A stretch of 64,000 bases of DNA from Brevibacillus agri (GTDB lineage Bacteria > Bacillota > Bacilli > Brevibacillales > Brevibacillaceae), in NCBI RefSeq assembly GCF_004117055.1, contig NZ_CP026363.1, positions 4,611,001 to 4,675,000 of the forward strand, in the 5' to 3' direction. Positions within the stretch are counted from its first letter, which is position 1. Each line of letters opens with the position of its first letter. Under the pieces are notes generated by a model, which saw only the letters and a program-made list of their open reading frames with translations, made no database searches and was not told where the DNA came from. Position numbers and translations under genes: made by a program. Shown here piece by piece: positions 27,424-35,509 of this stretch.

Positions 27424-28401
27424 CTACTTCGATACGTGGTCGTGTTTATGCTCATGCTTGTGGTCATGGTCGTGGTCATGGTGATGGTCGTGACCATGGT
27501 GGTGGTCGTGGTCATGATCGTGATGATGACCATGGTGGTGATGATGGTGATGGTGACCATGACCGTGCTCGTCGTCATGATGGTGGTGGTGATGGTCGAT
27601 GTGCTCCATCGCTGCCAGCCTGTACTGACAGGTGTCGCAGTTCAGCTTCACTTCCCCGTGCAGCGCTTCCTCTATCCGGTCCTTCATCACTTCTTTTAAC
27701 AGCGGGTGGAAGCCGAAATACTCAGCCATCTCAAAATGGGCTTCCGGGTATTGCTGGCGGAACTTTTCCAGTTGATCGCTCATCCGCTTAATCAGCACGC
27801 CGGTAAACAGGAAGTACGGCAAGAGCACGATCCGCTTCGCGCCGAGCTTCAGGCAGCGCTCCACGCCCTCGTCGTAGAGCGGATAGGTCACGCCCATGAA
27901 AGCCGTCTCTACCCAGCGCGCCTTGTAGCGCTCCCAGAACAGGCGGGACATTTTGTAAATATCGCTGTTGGCGTCCGCGTCGCTGCTGCCGCGCCCGATC
28001 ACGAGCACTGCCAGGTCGTCGTGGTCTTCGCCGGAGGCAAAGCCCGCTTCCGCCATGCGTGTAGACAGGATGTTGATGACTTCCTCGTGAATGCCGATCG
28101 GACGGCCGTAGATGAACTGCACGTGCGGATGCAGCTCCTTCGCCTCGTCGATTGCTGCCGGAATGTGGATTTTCGCGTGTCCCGCAGAGAACAGGATGAT
28201 CGGAATGACCGCCACCCGCGTAGCGCCGCGAGCGACGCACGTATTCAAGCCTTGCAGCATGTCTGGGCGCGCAAACTCCAGAAAGCACGTCTCGATGATC
28301 GGCACATCCAGCTCTGGCGCAAGCGAAGCGACAAACTGCCGGATTTCTTCGTTGCCTTCCGGGTCCTTGCTCCCGTGTCCTACAAATAATACCGCGTCCA
28401 T
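27424..28401 (-). CDS. cbiX: sirohydrochlorin cobaltochelatase with a histidine-rich tail
   Basis: This 325-residue chelatase has two CbiX repeats, each with a metal-binding face: FVGHGSKDPE (H9) with LFSAGHAKIHIP (H75), and VIGRGSSDADANSD. A CxxC motif (C255, C258) follows, then a tail (267-322) with about 35 histidines mixed with Asp and Gly. Bacillus megaterium CbiX likewise has a His-rich tail and a Cys motif reported to hold an iron-sulfur centre. The enzyme inserts cobalt into sirohydrochlorin; the tail probably stores or delivers cobalt in place of a dedicated metallochaperone. The ATG follows GAGGGGGAAA. Confidence 0.92.
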   Translation of the reverse strand: MDAVLFVGHGSKDPEGNEEIRQFVASLAPELDVPIIETCFLEFARPDMLQGLNTCVARGATRVAVIPIILFSAGHAKIHIPAAIDEAKELHPHVQFIYGRPIGIHEEVINILSTRMAEAGFASGEDHDDLAVLVIGRGSSDADANSDIYKMSRLFWERYKARWVETAFMGVTYPLYDEGVERCLKLGAKRIVLLPYFLFTGVLIKRMSDQLEKFRQQYPEAHFEMAEYFGFHPLLKEVMKDRIEEALHGEVKLNCDTCQYRLAAMEHIDHHHHHHDDEHGHGHHHHHHHHGHHHDHDHDHHHGHDHHHDHDHDHKHEHKHDHVSK

Positions 28402-28435
28402 TTCGTTTCCCCCTCGTATTTGTTCGAACAACCGA

Positions 28436-30217
28436 TCAATCTCCGCAAGCGGCGTTCTCGATTTCCGCCTTGGCCGGTTCGTACCAGGCGTAGCCTTCCA
28501 GTTCGCCTACCCGTTGGAAAAACTTGTGGAAGCGTTCATTCGGAAATGCCTCTTTTTTGAATCGATTCACGATTCGCTCGACAATCGGCACGATATCCTC
28601 CTTGTCGATGCCTTCCGCGACCGGAATGCCGGAGTGCGCATTGCGCCCGACTGTTTTCGCGCCCAGGAACAGGTCGAACTTGCCTTTGCGGAACACGATT
28701 CCGATATCTTCCTGAACCGCTCCGTAGCAGGCCATTCCGCAGCCGTTGAAGCCGATTTTCAGCTCCTTCGGCATTTCTTTTCCGCCCAGTCTTCGGTGCA
28801 GCTCCTCCGCATACGGAATGCTGTCTTTTTTCTCGCCGTCGCAAAAATCGCACGCTTTTACCTGCAACACGTCTCCGATCGGACTGAGGATCAGCCCAAG
28901 CTCGCGCAGTCGGCCTGTAATGCTGTCAGGGTCGGCAGTCGGCACGCGCAAAATCATCTGGTGGTGCGGCGTGTATTCGATCTCGCCCTTTTCACCCGCC
29001 ACCTCGGCAATGGCCATCATTTGCTGCGGCGTAATTTTTTTGTTGGCGACGCCTGGACTGACCGCAAATTCGAAAATCATTTCCGGCTGAAACGCCGAGG
29101 CTGGACGCACGTTGCTTGCTGTGGCAGGCGTCGTTTCGATGCCTTTGGCTGCATGGATCGCATTCAGCGCCTGCATCGCCCATTCGAATGGCGGACGCTC
29201 TGCTTCGGGCTTCGCTGTCTCCAGCTTTTGCTCGACTGGCGGCGCTTCCAGAACAGCCGTACTGGTCGCCGTGCCGGAAAACGCCGCTTCCGGCGCCGTT
29301 GGCTTCGCAGCTTCCCCAGCCAGCACAGGGCGCTCGCTCGCAGGCTCGGCTGGCTTGGCCGCAGAGGCGTTGACGCTTTCGCCGCTTGCTTCGAGCGACC
29401 ACGGTTCGTTTTCCACGCGCAGGCGCTGGTGCGGCTTCAGCGGCTGCTCATCCGCAGACAGCGTGTACTTGCGCTGATAGCCGCGCGGCGTAATCATTTT
29501 GCCATCGTAGACAAACGTCGAAGAGTTCCCGATAATGACCGTCGTCAGCATGCCGATGTCGTGCTCGAGCATTTGCGCAAGCGTCGTCACGACAACCGTC
29601 TCGCGCTCGCGGTAGGCACTCTTCACAATACCGACAGGGGTATCTGGCGAGCGGTATTGCAGCAGGATGCGCTGCGCCTCGACGATCTGCCGCGTCCGCC
29701 TGCCGCTGCGCGGGTTGTACAGCGCAATGACAAAGTCGGCCATCCCGGCTGCGTCAATCCGTTTGGCAATCAGCTCCCACGGCGTCAAGTGGTCGCTTAA
29801 GCTGATCGTGCAGGCGTCGTGCATAATCGGAGCACCGAGGATCGCGCCACAGGAGTTGATCGCCGAGATGCCCGGCACGATTTCGATCGGAACGCCTGTC
29901 GCTTCTGTCCAGCCTTTTTCCACCAGCACCTCGTAGACCAGTCCCGCCATCCCGTAGACCCCGGAGTCGCCGCTGGAGATGACCGCTACTTTTTTGCCTT
30001 CTTCCTCGGCCTGACGCACCGCCTCGCGCGCACGCGTCACTTCCTCCGTCATCCCGGTGCTGACGATCTCCTGGTTGGTCAAAAGTCCGCGGATCAAATC
30101 CACGTAAGTCGAATAGCCGATAATGACGTCCGACTCTTGCAGTGCCTCCCGCGCCCGCTTGGTGATATGCTCAAAACTTCCTGGGCCAAACCCGATCACA
30201 AACAACTTGCCGCTCAT
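28436..30217 (-). CDS. cbiH: cobalt-factor III C17-methyltransferase fused to a nitrite/sulfite-reductase-like Fe-S domain
   Basis: This 593-residue protein joins a CbiH methylase (about 1-240, GFGPGSFEHIT, SSGDSGVYGMAG, EIVPGISAIN) to an Ala/Pro/Glu-rich linker (about 265-370). A C-terminal ferredoxin-nitrite/sulfite-reductase-type domain (about 375-580) has cysteines C456, C459, C493 and C497. It corresponds to CbiH60 of Bacillus megaterium, which methylates C17 and contracts the ring using its Fe-S domain. The first cysteine pair is CxxC, not the Cx5C of classical siroheme reductases. The linker looks long and low-complexity. Confidence 0.9.
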   Translation of the reverse strand: MSGKLFVIGFGPGSFEHITKRAREALQESDVIIGYSTYVDLIRGLLTNQEIVSTGMTEEVTRAREAVRQAEEEGKKVAVISSGDSGVYGMAGLVYEVLVEKGWTEATGVPIEIVPGISAINSCGAILGAPIMHDACTISLSDHLTPWELIAKRIDAAGMADFVIALYNPRSGRRTRQIVEAQRILLQYRSPDTPVGIVKSAYRERETVVVTTLAQMLEHDIGMLTTVIIGNSSTFVYDGKMITPRGYQRKYTLSADEQPLKPHQRLRVENEPWSLEASGESVNASAAKPAEPASERPVLAGEAAKPTAPEAAFSGTATSTAVLEAPPVEQKLETAKPEAERPPFEWAMQALNAIHAAKGIETTPATASNVRPASAFQPEMIFEFAVSPGVANKKITPQQMMAIAEVAGEKGEIEYTPHHQMILRVPTADPDSITGRLRELGLILSPIGDVLQVKACDFCDGEKKDSIPYAEELHRRLGGKEMPKELKIGFNGCGMACYGAVQEDIGIVFRKGKFDLFLGAKTVGRNAHSGIPVAEGIDKEDIVPIVERIVNRFKKEAFPNERFHKFFQRVGELEGYAWYEPAKAEIENAACGD

Positions 30218-30316
30218 ACGGCCCCTCCCCTTTCCATTGCCTGCGTGTCGCAGGCAGCCGTTATCTCGTTCGTTCTCATTTCTTCCGTTGTCTTACGCTT
30301 CGTTTCAAGTGCCGCC

Positions 30317-31276
30317 CTATATAAAAGCAATGGCAGCCGCAATCGCCAGGCACACGAGCAGGCACAGCAAGGAGGTGAGATACATCAGCCGAATCGTCGC
30401 CATAATATCCGCCGCAGCCAACGGCCGATGCGCATCCCCGAGCCGCGCCCGGTTGGAAGGCACTCCCTGGTAGTAGTTGAGCCCGCCAAGTTGCACGCCC
30501 AGCGCGCCAGCCACTCCCGCTTCCGGCAGCCCGCTGTTCGGGCTCGGGTGCAGATGCGCGTCCCGGCGAATCATCGCCCAGCACTGTCGCCAATCCAGCC
30601 GCTGCAGCCCGCTTGCGATTACCAACAGCAATGCCGTCAGCCGGGCGGGTATGTAGTTCATCGCGTCGTCGAAGCGGGCGGACGCCCAGCCGAGATTTTT
30701 GTACATTTCGTTTTTGTAGCCGACCATCGAGTCCAGCGTGTTGGCTGCCCGGTACGCCATCGCCAGCGGCGCGCCGCCAATCGCGGCATAGATCAGCGGG
30801 GAAACGATCGCATCGACGATGTTTTCCGCCACCGTCTCCACGGCCCCCCGGCAAATCTCCGGTTCGTCCAGTTGATCCGTATCGCGGCCGACCACCATCG
30901 ACAGAGAGCGCCTCGCCGCTGCCATGTCCCCGGCGAGCAGGTGGCGGGCGATCTCCAGTCCCGCGTCCGCGAGTCCTTTTGTGGCAATCGTCGTGGAGAT
31001 GAGCCACGCGCTCAACACCCACGAGAGCAGCGGATGAATGAACGCCGCTCCCCATAACAGCAGCCAGACGACCGCGTAGCTGCCTGTGACGATCAACAGC
31101 GGGAGCAGGACGCCAGCCAGCTTCAGTTGCGATTCCCGCTTGACTGCCGCGCGAATGACCCGTTCCAGCCGCGTAATCCACCAGCCGATCATGACCACCG
31201 GATGCGGCAGGCTGCGCGGGTCGCCGACCACCCGGTCAATCACGTATGCCGCGCACAATATCCATACTTCTGTCAT
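30317..31276 (-). CDS. cbiB: adenosylcobinamide-phosphate synthase
   Basis: This 319-residue integral membrane protein has several hydrophobic segments. The CbiB motifs are DRVVGDPRSLPHPVVMIG, AVETVAENIVDAIVSPL, ANTLDSMVGYKNE and HPSPNSGLPEAGVAGALGVQLGG. It attaches aminopropanol phosphate, made by CobD, to adenosylcobyric acid. The ATG at 31276 follows AGAGAGGGA and overlaps cobC by four bases. The 99-base gap to cbiH holds a GCCTGC/GCAGGC hairpin (30239-30256) of unknown significance. Confidence 0.9.
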   Translation of the reverse strand: MTEVWILCAAYVIDRVVGDPRSLPHPVVMIGWWITRLERVIRAAVKRESQLKLAGVLLPLLIVTGSYAVVWLLLWGAAFIHPLLSWVLSAWLISTTIATKGLADAGLEIARHLLAGDMAAARRSLSMVVGRDTDQLDEPEICRGAVETVAENIVDAIVSPLIYAAIGGAPLAMAYRAANTLDSMVGYKNEMYKNLGWASARFDDAMNYIPARLTALLLVIASGLQRLDWRQCWAMIRRDAHLHPSPNSGLPEAGVAGALGVQLGGLNYYQGVPSNRARLGDAHRPLAAADIMATIRLMYLTSLLCLLVCLAIAAAIAFI

Positions 31277-31896
31277 GTTGTCCCTCTCTTTAAACCTTCC
31301 AGCCGTAGTCTTCGCCAGCGTCGCCCGTCCCATTGCGCCAGCAGGGCCTCTCCGTGCCCTACGCCATCTACGTGCCAATATCGCTTAGGGTCGTTTTCCA
31401 GCCAAACCGCCTGAAACCAGCGAATCACTCCCCCGTGCGCGACGCAAACCGTAGTCTCGTCCGCAGCCGCTTGCCGCTGCTCCAAAAGCTTGCGCAGCCA
31501 GCCGTCCACCCGGTGCCCCAGTTCCTGCAAGCTCTCGCCATTCGGCGGACTGCAGCGATACGGGTCGTCGTACCAGCGGGCAGCCCACTCGGCATCCGAG
31601 CGCATCAGCTCCTCGTAGGTCAAAAGCTCCCAGTCGCCAAACGACAGCTCGCGCAAAGCCGGGACGGAAATGATCGGCAGCCCCCACTCGTCTGCCAGCG
31701 GCCGGGCCGTTTGCGTGCAGCGGAGCAAATCGCTTGCGTACAGCGCGACAGGCCGTTTTAGTTGCTGCGACAATTGCCGCGCCAGCTCGCGCGCCTGCTG
31801 CTCCCCCTTTTCGTTCAAAGGAATGTCGCTATGCCCGAGATATTTGCGCTCCCGATTGCTGTCTGTCTCCCCGTGCCGTATCCAGATCAACTTCAT
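31273..31896 (-). CDS. cobC: alpha-ribazole phosphatase (histidine phosphatase family)
   Basis: This 207-residue histidine phosphatase has the catalytic RHGETDSN motif (H8), a second histidine in VCVAHGGVIRW and the family arginine in ASDLLRCTQTA. In this operon it most likely dephosphorylates alpha-ribazole phosphate or adenosylcobalamin phosphate. The family is broad and the assignment rests largely on context. Its start overlaps the cobS stop by four bases. Confidence 0.85.
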   Translation of the reverse strand: MKLIWIRHGETDSNRERKYLGHSDIPLNEKGEQQARELARQLSQQLKRPVALYASDLLRCTQTARPLADEWGLPIISVPALRELSFGDWELLTYEELMRSDAEWAARWYDDPYRCSPPNGESLQELGHRVDGWLRKLLEQRQAAADETTVCVAHGGVIRWFQAVWLENDPKRYWHVDGVGHGEALLAQWDGRRWRRLRLEGLKRGTT

Positions 31897-32633
31897 GTCC
31901 ACCAGCTCCCGACCAGTACGAGCAGCATGACCGCCTCGCCGCTCTCGATAGCTGCTCCGTAGCAGTCTCCGTTCAGGCCGCCGAGCTTGCGGGCGACCGA
32001 GCGGGAAAACAACAGCACGAACAAAAGCGAGACGACCATTGCCGCGACGACCTGCAAACCTCCGGCGAACCAGCCAGCCGCGGCGAGAACGATGTATCCG
32101 GCGGCGATGGCGACAGGCGACAGCCCTGCACTGATGCCTTTGCCGATCCCTTTTTCCTGCGATAAATACGGCCACAGCCGAATCGACAGCAGCACATGTG
32201 TCCGCGCTATGGCAGGAACGAATACGAGGAGCACACCCCAGCCAGGATGCGCAAGCTCCGCGACGGCCCCTGCCTTGAGTAAAAGTAGCAAGATCGCGGC
32301 TAAAACCCCCATCGCGCCCACGCGGCTATCTTTCATGATCGCGAGCACTTGCTCTTTTGGCCGGCTGCTTCCCAGTCCGTCCGCCAAATCCATCCAGCCG
32401 TCCAGATGCAGTCCGCCTGTGATGTACACCCAGACAGCGAGCGTCAGCACGGCGGACAGCCACGGGCTAAAGAGCACAAGCCCCGTCTGGTGGACTCCCC
32501 ATAGCAAAATACCTATGACCAGCCCGACTGCCGGATACCAGTTGACGCTTTTTTTCCACGCCTCGTCGGACGGGCGCAGCCACGGAACCGGAATCCGGGT
32601 GAAAAAGGCGATCGCGTGCCAAAATGCATTCAT
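31893..32633 (-). CDS. cobS: adenosylcobinamide-GDP ribazoletransferase (cobalamin synthase)
   Basis: This 246-residue membrane enzyme has the CobS motifs AFFTRIPVP near the N-terminus, TGGLHLDGWMDLADGLG, and IMKDSRVGAMGV. It joins the nucleotide loop (alpha-ribazole or its phosphate) to adenosylcobinamide-GDP in the membrane, the last assembly step. The ATG at 32633 overlaps the cobU stop by four bases. Later hydrophobic helices and the GGLNGDCYGA motif near the C-terminus are intact. Confidence 0.92.
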   Translation of the reverse strand: MNAFWHAIAFFTRIPVPWLRPSDEAWKKSVNWYPAVGLVIGILLWGVHQTGLVLFSPWLSAVLTLAVWVYITGGLHLDGWMDLADGLGSSRPKEQVLAIMKDSRVGAMGVLAAILLLLLKAGAVAELAHPGWGVLLVFVPAIARTHVLLSIRLWPYLSQEKGIGKGISAGLSPVAIAAGYIVLAAAGWFAGGLQVVAAMVVSLLFVLLFSRSVARKLGGLNGDCYGAAIESGEAVMLLVLVGSWWT

Positions 32634-33169
32634 CCTTTGATCCTCCACGGGATTCCGGCCATGACCGCGTAGACCGTCTCTGCCTGGCGCGCAGCCCGCT
32701 GGTTGACGTCGCCCAGCGCGTCTGCGAACCAGCGGCCGAGCCGATTCATGGCGACACCGCCCAGCCCGACCTCGCTCGTGACCGCAATCACTTTTTGCGG
32801 GGAGCGCTGGACAAGCCCAAGCCACGCCTCTGCCTCCGCAAGCAGCGCCTCTGTGTGCGCCTCGCTTCGCCACTCTGCTTCCTCGACGCTCATCAGCCGA
32901 TTGCTCAGCCACGTCGACAGGCAATCGATCAGCACGACGTCGTAAGGTGTGCTAGCAGGCTCGTAGTCGCACAGCCGCTCGCCGACCTCCACGCTGCCCC
33001 ACTGCTTCGGCCGCCGCTCCTTGTGCCGCTCGATCCGCTGCCGCATTTCCTCGTCCCACGCCTGACCCGTCGCCACGTACAGGACGCGCTCTCCGGCCTG
33101 TTGCGCCAGTTCTTCCGCAAAGCGGCTTTTTCCCGAGCGCACGCCGCCTGTCACCAGCACAAGACTCAT
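32630..33169 (-). CDS. cobU: adenosylcobinamide kinase / adenosylcobinamide-phosphate guanylyltransferase
   Basis: This 179-residue enzyme has a P-loop GGVRSGKS (8-15), IERHKERRPKQW and EVGLGGVAMNRLGRWFAD, all typical of CobU/CobP. The conserved His in RIERHKERR is the GMP-accepting residue in the family. It phosphorylates adenosylcobinamide and then activates it with GTP for CobS. It overlaps cobD and cobS by four bases. Confidence 0.92.
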   Translation of the reverse strand: MSLVLVTGGVRSGKSRFAEELAQQAGERVLYVATGQAWDEEMRQRIERHKERRPKQWGSVEVGERLCDYEPASTPYDVVLIDCLSTWLSNRLMSVEEAEWRSEAHTEALLAEAEAWLGLVQRSPQKVIAVTSEVGLGGVAMNRLGRWFADALGDVNQRAARQAETVYAVMAGIPWRIKG

Positions 33170-34275
33170 CGCTCCCCGCTCCCTTCGCTGTGTACCTCGC
33201 GCAAGGCCGCGATCAAGCGCGCATTGTCTTCTGGCCCGCGAACGGCGATGCGCACGTCATGCGCCGTCAATCCGGGATACATGGCGCAACTGCGAATCAG
33301 CACGCCTTTTTTGCCGAGCCGCTCTTGCAGTTGTGCGGCTGGCAAGCCCTCCGGCGAGCGAAGCAGCAAAAAGTTCGCCTCCCCCGGCCAGACCTTCCAG
33401 CCCAGCTCCCCGCGAATAAACGCGACCAGGCCAGCGCGCTCCCTGGCGACCAGGCTGCGTGTCCGCCGCTCGTACTCATGCTCTTGCAAGCACAGCTCCC
33501 CCGCCAAAAGCGCAAGCGCATTCACGCTCCAGCTCACCTGCTTCGCGCGCATTTTCGCAATCGCGTCAGGCTGGGCGATCGCGTATCCGAGACGCAAGCC
33601 GGGGATCGCGTACATTTTCGTCATCGACCGCAGCAAAATGACGCGGGGAAAGCGCTCCAGCCGACTTGCCAGCGTAAACTGGCGGCTTTCTTCCACAAAA
33701 TCGAGAAACGCCTCGTCCACGACCAGCCACGTATCGGTCTGGGCCGTCCAGTCCGCCATCTGCAACAGCTCCTGTGGCTCATACAAGATGCCAGTCGGAT
33801 TGTTCGGCGAGCCGACAAACACCAGATCAGCCTGTTCGAACAGACGGTACAGCTCGGCGCTGTCGGCCTTGTAGCCGTTCTCTTCTTTTCCGTAGCAGCC
33901 GATGACGGTTGCGCCAAACTGCTCGGAAAGCTCTGCATATTCCGAAAAGCAAGGATAAATCACGCCGACTGTTTGCGGCTGCAGCCCGAGAATCGCGAGC
34001 GCCATCGCTTCTGCCGCTCCGTTCGCAGGCAAAAGCCATTCCTTTGGCAACTGCAACCGCTGCGCCAACGCCCGGCGAAACTGGCGATGCCCAGGGTCCG
34101 GGTAACGCAGCACGGCAGACAGCGAGGCCAAAAGCATCTCGCGCACGCTGTCCGGCATGCCCAGCGGGTTAATATTGGCACTGAAATCAAGGAATTGGCC
34201 CGGCTCCATCCCAAAGCGGTCCGCTGCCGTCAGCAAATCTCCGCCGTGGCCGTACGCTTCCAGTACGTTCATCAA
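33166..34275 (-). CDS. cobD: L-threonine-O-3-phosphate decarboxylase (PLP enzyme)
   Basis: This 369-residue class I aminotransferase-fold protein opens with YGHGGDLLTAADRFG and FSANINPLGMP, typical of CobD. It has SPNNPTG (156-162), VVDEAFLDF and the PLP lysine K220 in SMTKMYAIPGLRLGYA. It makes (R)-1-aminopropan-2-yl phosphate for CbiB. Histidinol-phosphate aminotransferase is the closest alternative family, but context and the N-terminal motif favour CobD. It overlaps btuR by four bases. Confidence 0.88.
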   Translation of the reverse strand: MMNVLEAYGHGGDLLTAADRFGMEPGQFLDFSANINPLGMPDSVREMLLASLSAVLRYPDPGHRQFRRALAQRLQLPKEWLLPANGAAEAMALAILGLQPQTVGVIYPCFSEYAELSEQFGATVIGCYGKEENGYKADSAELYRLFEQADLVFVGSPNNPTGILYEPQELLQMADWTAQTDTWLVVDEAFLDFVEESRQFTLASRLERFPRVILLRSMTKMYAIPGLRLGYAIAQPDAIAKMRAKQVSWSVNALALLAGELCLQEHEYERRTRSLVARERAGLVAFIRGELGWKVWPGEANFLLLRSPEGLPAAQLQERLGKKGVLIRSCAMYPGLTAHDVRIAVRGPEDNARLIAALREVHSEGSGER

Positions 34276-34811
34276 AACTCTACCCCCAGCACCGCTGGTA
34301 TTCCTTCATCGTAGTAATGCTTGATCTGCTTCATCTCTGTCACGAGATCGGCCATGTCGATGATTTCCTGCTTGGCGCTCCGCCCCGTCACGACCAGATG
34401 CACATGGCTCGGCCTGTTTTGAATCGCTTCCAAAACGTCCGCGAGCGGCAGCACGTCCGCAATCGGAAAACGGTCGATCGCCAGCGCATTGTTCAGCTCG
34501 TCGAGAATGACGACATCGTACTCGCCCGAAGCGAGCTTTTCCCGGGCGAACGCCCACGCTTCCTGCAGCGCCGCGCGATGCTCCTCCGGCGTCTTCGTCC
34601 AGGTGAAGCCTACGCCTTTTTGCACGATTTCGATGCCCAGCTTGTCGAAGATGATTTTCTCTCCGTACGTGCGCTCCGGCGACTTGATGAACTGGATCAT
34701 GATGACCTTTTTGCCTCGTCCAGTCGCGCGCACAGCCAGCCCCACCGCGGCTGTTGTCTTTCCTTTGCCGTCTCCGGTGTAGACCAAAAACAGGCCCCGC
34801 TTGTTGCTCAA
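34272..34811 (-). CDS. btuR: corrinoid adenosyltransferase (CobO/BtuR type)
   Basis: This 179-residue ATP-binding protein has the P-loop YTGDGKGKTTAAVG, MIQFIKSPERTYGE, VVILDELNNAL and VVTGRSAKQEII. It transfers the adenosyl group from ATP to cob(I)yrinate a,c-diamide or other corrinoids. The start is TTG 34811, seven bases after a strong GGGGGTGA; no ATG serves better. It is the first gene of the operon, about 490 bases downstream of the riboswitch start, so its translation is not directly masked by the riboswitch. Confidence 0.9.
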   Translation of the reverse strand: MSNKRGLFLVYTGDGKGKTTAAVGLAVRATGRGKKVIMIQFIKSPERTYGEKIIFDKLGIEIVQKGVGFTWTKTPEEHRAALQEAWAFAREKLASGEYDVVILDELNNALAIDRFPIADVLPLADVLEAIQNRPSHVHLVVTGRSAKQEIIDMADLVTEMKQIKHYYDEGIPAVLGVEF

Positions 34812-34838
34812 GTACGCTCACCCCCAAAATAAACTGTA

Positions 34839-34910
34839 GGCCCCGTTGCCCATCCCTAATAATTTTCGGAGGCACAGCGCTCCAAAAATGCAGTTTAGGC
34901 TCCGTTGCCT
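34839..34910 (-). repeat. two direct copies of a GGCAACGGnGCC hairpin motif in the cobalamin leader
   Basis: On the minus strand two related segments, each a small hairpin GGCaacggnGCC flanked by CTAMAGT-like bases, occur at 34839-34850 and 34898-34909, 59 bases apart. They lie between the leader terminator and btuR. A third copy of the same 12-base pattern is inside the riboswitch at 35179-35190. Confidence 0.6.
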
Positions 34911-34997
34911 ATTTCAAATGTTTTCCATAGCCTCGTTATTTACCTGACTGAAAAAGTGAAGAGTTTGCCGATTTGCTTCCTGTTTCGCTTTCCGCGT

Positions 34998-35045
34998 ACA
35001 AAAAAACGCCTTGTTTCCCCAAACCTCCAAGGAAAACAAAGCGCG
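34998..35045 (-). terminator. leader terminator (expression platform) of the cobalamin riboswitch
   Basis: On the minus strand CGCGCTTTGTTTTCC pairs imperfectly with GGGAAACAAGGCG across an 11-base loop and is followed by eight T residues. It lies 61 bases after the riboswitch P1 and about 190 bases before btuR, where a B12-induced premature terminator is expected. The competing antiterminator was not worked out. Confidence 0.75.
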
Positions 35046-35105
35046 GATAGCCGACTGCAACAATCCTCACCTCATCCTTTGACCCGAAGGAAATCAGTGG
35101 ACATC

Positions 35106-35302
35106 AAAACAGGCAGGTCTCCTGGCTCAAGGATCTTCGCTCTTCTTCCTCCTTCCCGCACGCTGGCGTGCAGTGGATGGCGCCGTTGCCAAGAAGAAGA
35201 GCTCCTCTTTTACAGTGGCGGGACCGCGTTGGCTTTTCACCAAACTTCCCTTTTAACCTCGCATTCGCAAACTATCGCTTGCGAAAAACAAGGACCTGTT
35301 TT
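35106..35302 (-). ncRNA. cobalamin (adenosylcobalamin) riboswitch
   Basis: On the minus strand the conserved core is present in order: AAAAGGGAA, GGTGAAAAGCC, GCGGTCCCGCCACTGT (the B12 box GCCACTG at 35213-35219) and GAGCCAGGAGACCTGCC. P1 is closed by AAAACAGG (35302-35295) pairing with CCTGTTTT (35113-35106). A strong accessory hairpin (TTCGCAA/TTGCGAA) sits on the 5' side. It should repress the downstream cobalamin operon when adenosylcobalamin is bound. Confidence 0.92.
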
Positions 35303-35309
35303 TCTACCA

Positions 35310-35338
35310 TATTCAAATGTCGTTCTTTTCTATGACAA
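35310..35338 (-). promoter_or_regulatory. sigma-A promoter of the cobalamin operon
   Basis: On the minus strand TTGTCA and TGAATA are separated by 17 bases. The expected transcription start, about seven bases after the -10, falls at 35303, exactly where riboswitch P1 begins. That coincidence supports the assignment despite the imperfect -10. Confidence 0.6.
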
Positions 35339-35434
35339 GCACTTGCTTTAATAATAGCAAATGCTACCGGGGATTCAAGCAAAAGCTGCGGATAGGAACA
35401 TACTGGGCATTGATCTTTGTTTTGTGAACTAATT

Positions 35435-35448
35435 ATTTGTACACAAAT
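35435..35448 (+). promoter_or_regulatory. palindromic operator upstream of the MarR gene
   Basis: ATTTGT-AC-ACAAAT is an inverted repeat with six-base arms, 62 bases before the marR-family start. Autoregulatory MarR operators often have this size and A/T-rich form. A partial TTTGTGTG repeat follows. Confidence 0.45.
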
Positions 35449-35509
35449 CTTTTGTGTGCGTGTTATCTTATTCTTACATCGATTTCCAATAAAATATTTG
35501 GAGGTACAT

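Noticed and set aside
27411..27578. Thr/Met-rich N-terminal extension of cbiJ
   Set aside because: It is a shifted reading of the CbiX His-codon tract; the ATG at 27410 has the ribosome binding site and the family N-terminus.
27424..27620. Tandem GGTGGTGATGGTCATG-like DNA repeats
   Set aside because: They look like a microsatellite, but they encode the His/Asp tail of CbiX in frame, so they are coding low complexity and not a separate repeat element.
34839..34910. Repeats before btuR as a CRISPR array
   Set aside because: There are only two units 59 bases apart with short imperfect repeats and no cas genes.
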